Shown here in pieces: positions 45,289-54,515 of a stretch of 64,000 bases of DNA (its first letter is position 1; each line of letters opens with the position of its first letter). The stretch lies in NCBI RefSeq assembly GCF_040545425.1, contig NZ_JBEPLW010000006.1; one strand, written 5' to 3'. The DNA is from Bhargavaea ullalensis (GTDB taxonomy: Bacteria > Bacillota > Bacilli > Bacillales_A > Planococcaceae). The notes under the pieces are model-generated. The model searched no databases. It had not been told where the DNA came from and worked only from the letters and a program-made list of their open reading frames with translations. The position numbers were made by a program, and so were the translations under genes.

Positions 45289-46554
45289 ATGACGAATGAA
45301 TTGATGGAAGACCTGAAATGGCGCGGCTTGCTTTACCAGCAGACCGATGAAGCGTCGCTTGCGAAGATGCTTGATGAAGAAAAGATTTCCCTGTACTGCG
45401 GGACGGATCCGACGGCGGACAGCCTGCACATCGGACATATCGTGCCGTTCCTGACCCTTCGGCGCTTCCAGCAGCACGGCCACCGTCCGATCGTCCTCGT
45501 CGGCGGCGCGACCGGCATGATCGGCGACCCGTCATTCCGGGCAGATGAGCGCCAGCTCCTGTCCGAGGAACAGCTGGCACACAACATCGCCGGCATCCGC
45601 ACCCAGCTGGAGCAGATTTTTGACTTCACTGATGAAAACGCGGCTGTCATGGTCGACAACAAAGACTGGTTCGGAGAAATGAGCGCGATCGACTTCCTGC
45701 GCGATTACGGGAAACTGCTCAGCGTGAACTACATGCTGGCAAAAGAGAACGTCTCTTCACGCCTGGAGACCGGCATCTCGTTCACCGAGTTCTCATACAT
45801 GCTCATCCAGGGTGCGGACTTCAACCATCTTTATAACCACTACGGCTGCCGGGTGCAGGTCGGCGGATCCGATCAGTGGGGCAACATCACGACAGGCCTT
45901 GAGATCATCCGGAAAACCCACGATGAGGAAACGAAGGCATTCGGCATCACGATTCCGCTCATCACGAAGGCGGACGGCACGAAATTCGGCAAGACGGCGG
46001 GCGGCGCAGTCTGGCTTGATCCTGAAAAGACGTCGCCTTATGAGTTTTATCAGTTCTGGATCAACACGGCTGATGCGGACGTGGTGAAATACCTCAAAAT
46101 CTTCACGTTCCTCGGCCGTGAAGAAATCGGCGAACTGGCTGAGGCGGTCGAAAACGAACCGCATCTGCGCAAAGCCCAGAAGACGCTTGCCGAAGAAATG
46201 ACTCGGCTCATCCACGGCCAGGAGGCGCTTGACCAGGCGCAGCGGATCACGCAGGCGCTGTTCAGCGGCGACCTGAAGGCGTTGTCTGTTTCGGAAATGA
46301 AGGACGCGTTCAAGGATGTTCCGACATTTGAATCGGCGAAGGAAGACAAAAACATCGTCGACCTGCTTGTGGAAGCGAAGATTTCTTCTTCCAAGCGGCA
46401 GGCGCGTGAAGACGTCACGAACGGCGCCATCTCGATCAACGGCGAGCGCATGACGAACCTGGAACATACCGTCGGCGCCGGGGACCGGCTTGACGATGCG
46501 TTCACAATCATCCGGCGGGGCAAGAAGAAATACACGATGGTGAAGTTCAGCTGA
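45289..46554 (+). CDS. tyrS: Tyrosyl-tRNA synthetase
   Basis: A 421-residue class Ic synthetase. HIGH is HIGH at residues 47-50 (ADSLHIGHIVP), the KMSKS loop appears as GTKFGKTAGGAVWLD, and the tyrosine/tRNA region has VQVGGSDQWGNI. The C-terminal S4-like domain (residues 350-421) binds the tRNA anticodon arm. It charges tRNA-Tyr in the cytoplasm. The ATG at 45289 follows TGGAGGG; longer frames through the T-box are not used. No terminator separates it from the next gene 34 nt away. Confidence 0.96.
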   Translation: MTNELMEDLKWRGLLYQQTDEASLAKMLDEEKISLYCGTDPTADSLHIGHIVPFLTLRRFQQHGHRPIVLVGGATGMIGDPSFRADERQLLSEEQLAHNIAGIRTQLEQIFDFTDENAAVMVDNKDWFGEMSAIDFLRDYGKLLSVNYMLAKENVSSRLETGISFTEFSYMLIQGADFNHLYNHYGCRVQVGGSDQWGNITTGLEIIRKTHDEETKAFGITIPLITKADGTKFGKTAGGAVWLDPEKTSPYEFYQFWINTADADVVKYLKIFTFLGREEIGELAEAVENEPHLRKAQKTLAEEMTRLIHGQEALDQAQRITQALFSGDLKALSVSEMKDAFKDVPTFESAKEDKNIVDLLVEAKISSSKRQAREDVTNGAISINGERMTNLEHTVGAGDRLDDAFTIIRRGKKKYTMVKFS

Positions 46555-46588
46555 TTCGGGTGCACTCGCGTATGGGGGAGGAAGAGAG

Positions 46589-47767
46589 ATGCTGAAAGAT
46601 CGGTTTTATTACGAAGATCCTTACCGGACGACGTTCAAGACGAATGTGATCCGGGAGGGGGAGGAAGGCGGACGGCCGTATGCAGTGCTCGAAAATACGG
46701 TGTTTTTTCCGACCGGGGGCGGCCAGCCGCATGATGCCGGCAAGCTGAACGGCGTCCGAGTCGTGGACGTCGAGGAAGTCGAAGGGGAAGTCCGCCACTA
46801 TCTGGAAGCGCCGCTCCATGCATTTGTCGCATCGGGAAAGATCGACTGGGCGCGCCGGTTCGATCATATGCAGCAGCACGCCGGGCAGCATATCCTCACC
46901 GCGGCATTCGTCGAAACGGCAGGCTATGCAACGGTCAGCTTTCATCTTGGCGCGGAAATCGTCTCGATTGACCTGGACTCGGATTCCGTGATCGAAGAAC
47001 AGCTCCGGGCGGCCGAGGAGCGGGCGAATGAAATCATCCTGCAAAACCGCCCGATCGAAACGAAATGGGTGACCGAAGCGGAACTGGACCGTTCGAAGCT
47101 TCGCAAAGAACTGGCGGTCAACGGAGAAATCCGGCTCGTCATCATCCCGGAGTTCGACTACAACGGATGCGGCGGAACTCATCCGCGCTCGACGGGGGAA
47201 GTCGGGTCGATCAAAATCCTCGGCACGGAGCGGCACAAGCAGAAGACGCGCGTCCATTTTGTTTGCGGGCAACGTGTTCTGGACCAGCTCGGGAAAAAGA
47301 ACGGAATCCTCAAAGAAGCGGTCGGCCTGCTGAGCGCACCGGAGGAGCAGGCGGCGGATGCCATCCGGAAACTGCTGGAGGCGAACCGGGCGCTTGAAAA
47401 AAAGCAAGCGGAAATGAAGGAAGAACTGCTCGGCTTTGAAGCGGGCGAACTGCTCGCCGGCGCGGAAGACGGCATCGTGAAGGCGGCGTTTGAAGACCGG
47501 TCCATCGCCGAACTGCAGAAGCTTGCCCGGTCGGCTGCCGGACGCGGGGAAGCGGTCATCCTGCTTGCCGCGCGAAACGGGGACAAGCTGCAGTTTGTGG
47601 CGGCGCGCGGAAACGGCGTACAGGCCTCGATGAAAAAAGCGGGGGACGCCGCGTTGAACGCAATCGGAGGAAAAGGCGGCGGCAACGATGCATTCGTGCA
47701 GGGCGGCGGGGAAACCGTGCTTCATGCAGAACAAGTGCTGTCCGTCATGGAAGCGGCTTTGCGATAA
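46589..47767 (+). CDS. AlaX-type alanyl-tRNA editing protein with DHHA1 domain
   Basis: A 392-residue stand-alone editing protein resembling the editing and C-terminal parts of AlaRS. The zinc site is HAGQH (His97, His101) with CGGTHPRS giving Cys and His; FFPTGGGQPHD is the N-terminal signature. A coiled stretch (about 255-285) leads to a DHHA1 domain ending GGKGGGNDAFVQGGG. Such AlaX-L proteins hydrolyse Ser- or Gly-mischarged tRNA-Ala. The ATG follows GGGGGAGGAAG. It follows tyrS closely and may be read from its T-box promoter. Confidence 0.87.
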   Translation: MLKDRFYYEDPYRTTFKTNVIREGEEGGRPYAVLENTVFFPTGGGQPHDAGKLNGVRVVDVEEVEGEVRHYLEAPLHAFVASGKIDWARRFDHMQQHAGQHILTAAFVETAGYATVSFHLGAEIVSIDLDSDSVIEEQLRAAEERANEIILQNRPIETKWVTEAELDRSKLRKELAVNGEIRLVIIPEFDYNGCGGTHPRSTGEVGSIKILGTERHKQKTRVHFVCGQRVLDQLGKKNGILKEAVGLLSAPEEQAADAIRKLLEANRALEKKQAEMKEELLGFEAGELLAGAEDGIVKAAFEDRSIAELQKLARSAAGRGEAVILLAARNGDKLQFVAARGNGVQASMKKAGDAALNAIGGKGGGNDAFVQGGGETVLHAEQVLSVMEAALR

Positions 47768-47776
47768 GAAATGAAG

Positions 47777-47813
47777 AACCCCGCTGCACTGAGGTTGTGC
47801 GGCGGGGTTTTTG
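47777..47813 (+). terminator. Terminator after the alaX-like gene
   Basis: AACCCCGCTGCAC pairs with GTGCGGCGGGGTT, followed by TTT. Confidence 0.87.
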
Positions 47814-47859
47814 TGTGTGCGAGTCCCAGATTACCGATATTCATGCAACCGTACTGAAT

Positions 47860-48675
47860 TCAGGATTCCCGGCCAACCCAGTCCGGCAGCTCCAGGTCAC
47901 CGTAAAGACCGGGATGCAGGAGCCGGCCGAGTTTCCAGGCCCCCTCCAGAAGCCTCGGGGAAGGACGGCAGTAAAGGGATTCCTCCATCACATCGACAAG
48001 CCCTTCCCGCATCGCCTGAAGCCCGTTCCAGCCCGGCCGCTTATCAAGCAGCTCCGGCCGGATTTTTTCCGTCCTGACGCCGACCCAGGCGAGGAGGATG
48101 CGGTCGGGGTTTCGAAGCCGGACGTCTTCCCAGTCGGTCTGGACGCTTGCCAGCTCCACGTCCTCAAACAGATTCCGGCCGCCGGCAATCCGGCTCACTT
48201 CGGTGAGCCAGTTGACAGAGCCCGGCGTGAACACCGGCTTCGGCCACCATTCCCAGTAAAGGGAAGGACGGGCGGGCACCCTCGAGGACCGGTCCGCCAT
48301 CTCTTCGATGAACCGACGGTATTCCGCTGAAACCCGCTCCGCCTCTTCCGGGATCCCGCATGCCCCGCCGACGGTGATCAAATCCGCCGCGATATCCTCC
48401 AGGCTTTGCGGATCCAAAACGAGATGGGGGATGGAGCGTTTTTTCAGCTCCTCCACATTGCGCTCCATCCCCGGCACGCTGAGCGATGCGAGGACGAGGT
48501 CCGGTTCCAGCGATTCGAGCTTGTCCATATTGATGGAAAGGTCAGGACCGAGCCTCGGAAGATCCTGCACGGCTGCGGGCCAGTCGGAAAAATCATCCAC
48601 TCCGACGAGATGCCCGGACAGTCCGAGATAGGCAGCCAACTCCGTGTTGCTTGGGCAGATTGAAACAAGTTTCAT
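47860..48675 (-). CDS. BtuF-like (cobalamin-binding type) helical-backbone binding protein without signal peptide
   Basis: A 271-residue protein of the BtuF/FecB/PeriBP helical-backbone fold. The N-terminus MKLVSICPSNTELAAYLGL and LVGVDDFSDWP match proteins annotated as cobalamin-binding in Bacillales. There is no signal peptide or lipobox: the first residues are already the first beta strand. No permease or ATPase gene is nearby. It may therefore be cytoplasmic or use a distant transporter; ligand and role are inferred. The ATG follows CGGAGGGATCG. It stands alone, downstream of rpsD on the same strand but behind the rpsD terminator. Confidence 0.72.
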   Translation of the reverse strand: MKLVSICPSNTELAAYLGLSGHLVGVDDFSDWPAAVQDLPRLGPDLSINMDKLESLEPDLVLASLSVPGMERNVEELKKRSIPHLVLDPQSLEDIAADLITVGGACGIPEEAERVSAEYRRFIEEMADRSSRVPARPSLYWEWWPKPVFTPGSVNWLTEVSRIAGGRNLFEDVELASVQTDWEDVRLRNPDRILLAWVGVRTEKIRPELLDKRPGWNGLQAMREGLVDVMEESLYCRPSPRLLEGAWKLGRLLHPGLYGDLELPDWVGRES

Positions 48676-48720
48676 GCGATCCCTCCGTTCGTCGGTTCCA
48701 TTGTATCAAAACAGCGCACG

Positions 48721-48751
48721 AAAAAAGAGAGCCGCAAGGGCTCTCTTTTTT
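48721..48751 (-). terminator. Terminator of rpsD
   Basis: AGAGAGCC, GCAA loop, GGGCTCTCT with A-run and T-run on both sides; only a few bases after the rpsD stop. Confidence 0.9.
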
Positions 48752-48756
48752 GATGA

Positions 48757-49359
48757 TCACCGGCTGTAGTATTCAACGATGAGTGCTTCGTTGATTTCGG
48801 CAGCGAGTTCACTGCGTTCCGGAAGGCGGACGAATGTGCCTTTTTTCGCTTCCGCATCGAATGTCACGTAGTCCGGCACGAAGTTTGTCACTTCGATGGA
48901 TTCGTTGACAGTCGTCAGGTTCTGGGAACGCTCGCGGAGCGAGATTTCCTGGCCTGGGGAGACGAGGTAAGACGGGATGTCCACGCGCTTGCCGTCAACC
49001 ATGACGTGGCCGTGGTTGACGAGCTGGCGGGCCTGACGGCGTGTGCGGGCAAGGCCCATGCGGTACACGACGTTGTCGAGGCGGCGCTCGAGCATGATCA
49101 TGAAGTTCTCACCGTGTTTGCCGGGCATTTTGCCTGCACGGAGGAACATTGTATGGAATTGGCGCTCGTTCACACCGTACATGTGACGGAGTTTCTGCTT
49201 CTCTTGAAGCTGGAGACCGTATTCCGATTGTTTTTTACGCTGGTTCGGGCCGTGCGGGCCTGGAGCGTAAGGACGTTTTTCGATTTCTTTGCCCGTACCG
49301 CTCAGGGAAATGCCGAGGCGGCGGGAGAGTTTCCAGGAAGGACCTGTGTAGCGAGCCAT
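48757..49359 (-). CDS. rpsD: 30S ribosomal protein S4
   Basis: A 200-residue S4 protein of the zinc-free C-minus type. It opens MARYTGPSWKLSRRLGISLSG and has the S4 RNA-binding domain ERRLDNVVYRMGLARTRRQARQLVNHGHVMVDGK (residues 90-155). S4 starts assembly of the 30S 5' domain by binding 16S rRNA and, in Bacillus, represses its own mRNA through the leader. The ATG follows GAGGAGGAG. It is transcribed alone, as in B. subtilis. Confidence 0.97.
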   Translation of the reverse strand: MARYTGPSWKLSRRLGISLSGTGKEIEKRPYAPGPHGPNQRKKQSEYGLQLQEKQKLRHMYGVNERQFHTMFLRAGKMPGKHGENFMIMLERRLDNVVYRMGLARTRRQARQLVNHGHVMVDGKRVDIPSYLVSPGQEISLRERSQNLTTVNESIEVTNFVPDYVTFDAEAKKGTFVRLPERSELAAEINEALIVEYYSR

Positions 49360-49535
49360 GAATGACTCCTCCTCTGTTGGTTTTATTTTGAGTAAAATAA
49401 AAACCAGATGCGTTCAAGCACGGCGACATTTCATCATCTTGCACCTTCGCCCCAGCAGCCGGGGGTTACGCGATGCACCGTTCGCAAGCATGCCTGCGAA
49501 GGGATGAAATGAACGTCCTTGCTCACACAACTGCT
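49360..49535 (-). ncRNA. S4 autoregulatory leader RNA of rpsD
   Basis: The roughly 175-nt leader on the minus strand pairs CATTTCATC with GATGAAATG and CCTTCGC with GCGAAGG, with a nested TTCGCA/TGCGAA hairpin; together these allow a pseudoknot-like fold as in the Bacillus S4 leader. A further hairpin, GGTTTTTATTTTA/TAAAATAAAAACC-like, lies just before the ribosome site. A TAAAAT at 49542-49547 is the likely -10, its -35 poor. Identified by position and pairing, not by a profile search. Confidence 0.6.
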
Positions 49536-49681
49536 GCGTTTATTTTACACAACGACTATCATAACCCGGCGGGCGTCCCGAGTCAAGGAGAAATCGCCGG
49601 GCGGACAGGTTCCCTTTTCGGAGAAAGAAAGATACAATGATAGAAAAGGCAGAAAATGCTGAATAGGGTTTAAAAGGAGAG

Positions 49682-50905
49682 ATGACATTGGATCAGAAAA
49701 AAGTCCACCGGGATACACTGACCATCCACACCGGCCACGCCCCCCATGAGCATCACGACAGTCTTGCCATGCCGCTGTATCAGACGTCCACCTACGTGTT
49801 TCCCGATGCCGCAACGGGGGCGGCAAGATTCGCGGGGGAGCAGGAGGGCAATATCTATTCGAGGCTGACGAATCCGACGGTGCGTGCGCTCGAGGACCGG
49901 ATCACGGCACTGGAAAAAGGAGCGGGTTCGCTTGCGTTCGGTTCGGGGATGGCGGCCGTCAGTGCGATCCTGACCTACGCGACCAAAGCGGGTGACCATA
50001 TCCTGGCCACTCGGGGCATCTATGGCTGCACGTTCGGGCTGCTCCACATCATGGAGGAGAAATACCGGATCACCCATGACCTGATCCGCATGTGGAACGA
50101 AGAAGAGATCGAGGCGGCGGTGAAGCCGGAGACGACCGTCATTTACATCGAGACGCCGATCAATCCGACGATGGAGATCGCCGATCTGCAGGCGGCCGTC
50201 AATGTCGCGCGTCGGCATAATCTGACGGTCATCGTCGACAACACATTTTCTTCTCCGTACATCCAGAACCCGCTTGAAATCGGTGCGGACTTCGTGCTCC
50301 ACAGCGCGACGAAATATATCAACGGCCACGGGGATGTCATCGCGGGCCTCCTGACCGGATCGGATGCGGACAAAATCGCCGATCTGCGCATGACGATCCA
50401 GAAAGACTACGGGGGGATCATGTCGCCGTTCGATGCGTGGCTCCTGCTGCGCGGGCTGAAGACGCTTGCCGTCCGGATGGAGCGCCACACGGCAAATGCC
50501 GGGCGGGTGATCGACTATCTGAAGACGGAGCCGATGGTCAGGGAAGTCCATTACCCGTTTGATGCGGACAATCCGCAGGCACCGATCGCCAGGCGCCAGA
50601 TGAGTGCCGGCGGCGGGATTCTGTCTTTCACGATCGACGGCGGGCTTGCGGAAGCCCAGCAATTCATGGACCGGCTTTCCCTCATCAAAATCGCCGTAAG
50701 TCTCGGTGACGCCGAATCGCTTATCCAGCATCCGGCGACGATGACCCATTCCGGAGTTCCCGGGGATGACCGGGCCGCGATGGGCATCACGGACGGCCTG
50801 CTCCGGTTCTCGGCCGGCCTGGAGCATCCCGATGACCTCGTCGAGGACTTGCGAAATGCGTTCGCCGCCATGCGGGCGAAGACGGCCGCGACTGCCGGAG
50901 AGTGA
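49682..50905 (+). CDS. megL: L-methionine gamma-lyase
   Basis: A 407-residue Cys/Met-metabolism PLP enzyme. The PLP lysine is Lys211 in LHSATKYINGHGD and the mobile-loop cysteine is Cys116 in IYGCTFGLLH; both have the same numbers as in Pseudomonas methionine gamma-lyase, and Cys116 sets this enzyme apart from most gamma-synthases and beta-lyases. It splits methionine into methanethiol, ammonia and 2-oxobutyrate. The ATG follows AAAGGAGAG, with a TACAAT about 55 bp upstream. It faces the free-methionine-sulfoxide reductase gene across a shared terminator. Confidence 0.85.
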   Translation: MTLDQKKVHRDTLTIHTGHAPHEHHDSLAMPLYQTSTYVFPDAATGAARFAGEQEGNIYSRLTNPTVRALEDRITALEKGAGSLAFGSGMAAVSAILTYATKAGDHILATRGIYGCTFGLLHIMEEKYRITHDLIRMWNEEEIEAAVKPETTVIYIETPINPTMEIADLQAAVNVARRHNLTVIVDNTFSSPYIQNPLEIGADFVLHSATKYINGHGDVIAGLLTGSDADKIADLRMTIQKDYGGIMSPFDAWLLLRGLKTLAVRMERHTANAGRVIDYLKTEPMVREVHYPFDADNPQAPIARRQMSAGGGILSFTIDGGLAEAQQFMDRLSLIKIAVSLGDAESLIQHPATMTHSGVPGDDRAAMGITDGLLRFSAGLEHPDDLVEDLRNAFAAMRAKTAATAGE

Positions 50906-50917
50906 ATCAGGAGGCAC

Positions 50918-50952
50918 AAAAACCGCCTTTCTCTTAAAGAAGGCGGTTTTGT
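50918..50952. terminator. Bidirectional terminator between megL and the fRMsr gene
   Basis: AAAACCGCCTT pairs with AAGGCGGTTTT with A and T runs for both directions. Confidence 0.88.
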
Positions 50953-50972
50953 CATGGACGGATGTCCGCTGT

Positions 50973-51461
50973 TCAGTTGCCGAGGTGTTTGGCGAGGATG
51001 CCGACGAACTTTTCAAGCCCTTCCGCGTCCTCTTTCGTGAAACGGGATTTTTCCGGGCTGTCAATGTCCAGCACGCCGATCAGCCGGCCTTGCACGACAA
51101 TCGGGACGACGACTTCCGAGCGCGATGCTGCGTCACAGGCGATATGGCCGGGGAAGGCGAAGACATCGTCGACGAGCTGCGTTTTTTGCTCTTTCGCCGC
51201 CGTACCGCAAACGCCTTTGCCGAGCGGGATCCGGACACATGCCGGAAGTCCCTGGAACGGGCCGAGGACGAGCTCATCTTCTCCGTCCATCAAATAAAAT
51301 CCGGCCCAGTTGATCCGCTCCATGAATTGATTCAGCAGGGCGGAGGCGTTTGCGAGATTGGCCGTTTCGTTCGGCTCGCCTTCCAGAAGGGCATCCAGCT
51401 GCCTGGACAGCTGATCGTATTTTTCCTGCAGGGTGCCTTCGTAGCCAAGGGATGTAAACAT
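50973..51461 (-). CDS. Free methionine-(R)-sulfoxide reductase (GAF domain, YtsP-like)
   Basis: A 162-residue single GAF domain protein. Three cysteines, Cys75, Cys85 and Cys109, have exactly the spacing (10 and 24) of the E. coli fRMsr Cys84, Cys94 and Cys118; they sit in PACVRIPLGKGVCG and HIACDAASRSE. The fold ends with GVLDIDSPEKSRF. The enzyme reduces free methionine-R-sulfoxide with thioredoxin. ATG with AGGAGCGA upstream. Like B. subtilis YtsP it lies beside ezrA; here it also faces methionine gamma-lyase. Confidence 0.9.
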   Translation of the reverse strand: MFTSLGYEGTLQEKYDQLSRQLDALLEGEPNETANLANASALLNQFMERINWAGFYLMDGEDELVLGPFQGLPACVRIPLGKGVCGTAAKEQKTQLVDDVFAFPGHIACDAASRSEVVVPIVVQGRLIGVLDIDSPEKSRFTKEDAEGLEKFVGILAKHLGN

Positions 51462-51611
51462 GAATGATTCGCTCCTTCTGCCGGAATTCCGGCGCTTGTT
51501 GATGAACCGTGACGAAAATTGAGGGTTCTTGCGAATTTGAACGGCATAATCAAAAGAAACATGGTACTATTAGTGATAATACAGCGTTCATAGAGATTTT
51601 GGAACAGGGGG

Positions 51612-53309
51612 ATGACCTTGAAGTATCTCATCATCGGGATCATCGTACTCATTGCATTGATCACCATCGCCTTTATCATCCGGCGAAAGCATACAGCAAT
51701 CATAGAAAAACTCGAAGTCGAAAAGATGCAGATCCAGCACAAGCCGATTCTGGAGGAGTTGACGAAGGTCAAGCAGCTCAACATGAACGGCGAGACGGAG
51801 GAACGGTTCGAAAAGTGGCGCGGCAGCTGGACAGAAGTGATGGATGTCCATATGCCGGCCATCGACAACCTGCTGTTTGATGCGGAAGAGGCCGTCGACC
51901 GGCTCCGCTTCGGCAAAGCCACGAAGATCGAGGAGGACATCAAGGAAAAGATCGCCTTCTGCGACAAAGAAATGAACCGGATCCTCGATGAACTTGCCGA
52001 ACTGATCGGAAGCGAAGAAGCGAACCGGACGGAGATGGAAGGGCTGAACGAGCAGTTCAAGGCCGCACGCAAAAACCTGCTGGCCCATCAGCATTCGTTC
52101 GGCAATGCCGTCGGACCGCTTGAGGAACGTCTGGGGCAGATTCATCCGAAGCTTGAGGAGTACGACGAACTGACCGCATCCGGCAATTACCTGAAGGCCA
52201 GGGAAGCGGTGCTCGGACTGTCATCTGAGGCCCGCAGCACGTTCCGCCTCATTGAAGACGTTCCCGTGCTGCTGTCCGAAATCCAGTCGAAGATCCCGCA
52301 GGCCATCCGCGAACTGAAGTCGGGCATCCGTGAGATGGAAGAGCAGCACTATTATCTCGGACACCTCCGCATCGACAGTCGGCTGAGCGGCATGGAAGAT
52401 GAGCTGGAAGTCTTGAAGGCGAAGCTGGAAATCCTTGAAGCCGATGAAGTGAAGGAACGGATCGGCGCCATCAACGAAGAGATCAATGGCTTCTATGACC
52501 AGCTGGAAGCCGAGGTTTATGCGCGCAAATATGTAGAAGAAAACGAAATTCCGGTCGGGGAACGCCTGGCGGATCTCGGTGATTTCACCCGAAACACAGC
52601 GGACGAAGCCCGGTTTGTACAGCAGAACTACCGGTTGTCCGACCAGGATGCGGCCGTTCCGGATGCGGCACTTGAACAGCTCCAGAAACTGGAGAAGCAG
52701 TTCATGCTGCTGTCGGACCGCATTGAACAGGGGCAGTCCGCTTATTCGATCCTTCAGGAAGAACTGCAGGCAATCGCAGCGGAAAGCGAATCGCTCATGC
52801 AGGAGCAGGGCGATTATGCGGAGCGGCTGAAGCGGCTGCGTGTCGATGAAGTGAAGGCGCGGGAACAGCTGGATGAGCTGGTGCGCATTCTCCAGAACAC
52901 CGACCGCCGCCTGTACCGGGCGAACACTCCGGGGATCCCCGAGGAGATGGATGCCCGCCTGGAAGAAGCGGAAGAGCAGCTGTTTGTTGTGACGCGAAAC
53001 CTCCAGGACCTGCCGCTTAACGTGGCGCTCGTCAACGCCAACCTCGAAAAGGCGGGACAGTGCGTCCGCGAAGTCGAGGAAAAGGCAATCGAGATGCTGG
53101 AAAATGTCGAACTCATCGAGCGGCTGATCCAATATGGAAACCGGTACCGGGCAACGAACCCGGCGGTCAATGACCAGTTGGCGGAAGCCGAGGAAGCATT
53201 CAACCAGTGCCGCTACGGCAAAGCGCTCGAGGATGCGGCTGCTGCCGTGGAATCCGTGGAACCGGGTGCCATCCGGAAGATCGAAGTACTTGTCAAAGAG
53301 GAAGTCTGA
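51612..53309 (+). CDS. ezrA: Septation ring formation regulator EzrA
   Basis: A 565-residue protein (B. subtilis EzrA 562) with one N-terminal membrane helix (residues 4-23, KYLIIGIIVLIALITIAFII) outside-in, then a long series of spectrin-like helical bundles and coiled coils. The C-terminal QNR-like patch region appears as NRYRATNPAVNDQLAEAE. EzrA binds FtsZ and PBP1, limits FtsZ rings to midcell and links division with wall growth. The ATG at 51612 follows CAGGGGG. It stands between ytsP and nifZ as in B. subtilis. Confidence 0.95.
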   Translation: MTLKYLIIGIIVLIALITIAFIIRRKHTAIIEKLEVEKMQIQHKPILEELTKVKQLNMNGETEERFEKWRGSWTEVMDVHMPAIDNLLFDAEEAVDRLRFGKATKIEEDIKEKIAFCDKEMNRILDELAELIGSEEANRTEMEGLNEQFKAARKNLLAHQHSFGNAVGPLEERLGQIHPKLEEYDELTASGNYLKAREAVLGLSSEARSTFRLIEDVPVLLSEIQSKIPQAIRELKSGIREMEEQHYYLGHLRIDSRLSGMEDELEVLKAKLEILEADEVKERIGAINEEINGFYDQLEAEVYARKYVEENEIPVGERLADLGDFTRNTADEARFVQQNYRLSDQDAAVPDAALEQLQKLEKQFMLLSDRIEQGQSAYSILQEELQAIAAESESLMQEQGDYAERLKRLRVDEVKAREQLDELVRILQNTDRRLYRANTPGIPEEMDARLEEAEEQLFVVTRNLQDLPLNVALVNANLEKAGQCVREVEEKAIEMLENVELIERLIQYGNRYRATNPAVNDQLAEAEEAFNQCRYGKALEDAAAAVESVEPGAIRKIEVLVKEEV

Positions 53310-53384
53310 CGTACATAATAATACCGGGAACCGGCCACCTCACGCTTGTGAAGGTGGCTTTCGTTCGGAAAGGGAGCAGAACTG

Positions 53385-54506
53385 ATGATTTATTTTGACA
53401 ATAGCGCCACCACACAGCCCGATTCCGAGGTAATCCGGACATTTTCTGCCGCTTCGGCTTCTTTTTTCGCCAACCCTTCCTCCCTCCACGGGCTTGGAAT
53501 CGAGGCGGACCGGCTGCTTGAGCGGTCGCGCATGCAAGTGGCGGAGCTCGCAGGAATGCGGGACGGGACGGTTGTTTTCACGTCAGGCGGAACCGAAGCG
53601 AACAACCAGGCACTTTTCGGCTTGGCGCGGGCGAATGCCGGCCACGGGAAGAAGATCCTCATGTCCTCAGTCGAGCACCCGTCGGTCTTGAACACGGCGG
53701 ACCGGCTGCGTTGTGAAGGCTTTGACGTCGTGACGGTCGCTGCGGGTCCGGACGGTGTATTGGACCTTTCAGACCTGGAAGAGAAGTTGACCGCGGACAC
53801 CATCGTCGTGTCCGTCATGCATGTGAACAACGAAACCGGAGCCGTCCAGCCGCTCGAGCAGGCCGGCCGTCTGATCCGTCAGGCTTCGCCCCGTGCCGTT
53901 TTCCATTCCGACATCGTGCAGAGTTTCGGCAAGCTGCCGATACCGGCCGGGCCGGACGCCATTTCGTTGTCCGCCCATAAGTTTCACGGATTGAAAGGTT
54001 CGGGGGCGCTCATCCTGAAAAAGAACATTCACATCCTGCCTTATCTGTTCGGCGGAGGCCAGCAGGGCGGTCTCCGGAGCGGGACAGTGCCTGTGGCGCA
54101 TGCGGCCGCTCTGGCCAAGGCGATGCGGCTGGCGCACGAATCGATGGACCGGACACCTTACAGGGAATGGCGCGATGAGCTCATCCGGTTCTTCGGAAAC
54201 TTTGAAAAGATCCGCGTGATCGGCGGTACGGACACGGCCCCGCATATTTTGTCTGTCGCGGTCCGCGGAATCCGCGGGGAAGTGGCGGTGAATGCGCTCC
54301 AGGAGCACGGGATCTATGTGTCCACCTCAAGCGCCTGCTCGTCCAGAAGCCGCAGGGAAAGCCATGTTCTCCAAGCGATGAAATTGAGAGAAGACTTCCG
54401 GCACGGAGTCATCCGGCTCAGTTTCGGGCGACAAAACAAGCTTGAAGAAATCACCCGGTTCAAAGAAGTATTTGCCGGATTCATGGAAACCATAGAAAGG
54501 GTTTGA
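53385..54506 (+). CDS. nifZ: Cysteine desulfurase NifZ (partner of ThiI)
   Basis: A 373-residue class V aminotransferase-like enzyme. PLP is bound by Lys199 in LSAHKFHGLKG; the His-Glu region is SSVEHPSVL and the persulfide cysteine is Cys318 in STSSACSSRSRR. It takes sulfur from cysteine and hands it to ThiI for 4-thiouridine in tRNA. The ATG at 53385 follows AAAGGGAGCAG. It is followed by thiI after 9 nt, a conserved pair in Bacillus. A weak hairpin lies just upstream of the start. Confidence 0.94.
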   Translation: MIYFDNSATTQPDSEVIRTFSAASASFFANPSSLHGLGIEADRLLERSRMQVAELAGMRDGTVVFTSGGTEANNQALFGLARANAGHGKKILMSSVEHPSVLNTADRLRCEGFDVVTVAAGPDGVLDLSDLEEKLTADTIVVSVMHVNNETGAVQPLEQAGRLIRQASPRAVFHSDIVQSFGKLPIPAGPDAISLSAHKFHGLKGSGALILKKNIHILPYLFGGGQQGGLRSGTVPVAHAAALAKAMRLAHESMDRTPYREWRDELIRFFGNFEKIRVIGGTDTAPHILSVAVRGIRGEVAVNALQEHGIYVSTSSACSSRSRRESHVLQAMKLREDFRHGVIRLSFGRQNKLEEITRFKEVFAGFMETIERV

Positions 54507-54515
54507 GCCGCAATC

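Noticed and set aside
46547..47734. 395-residue open frame antisense to the AlaX-type gene
   Set aside because: Shadow frame; no domain, while the plus-strand gene has clear zinc and DHHA1 motifs.
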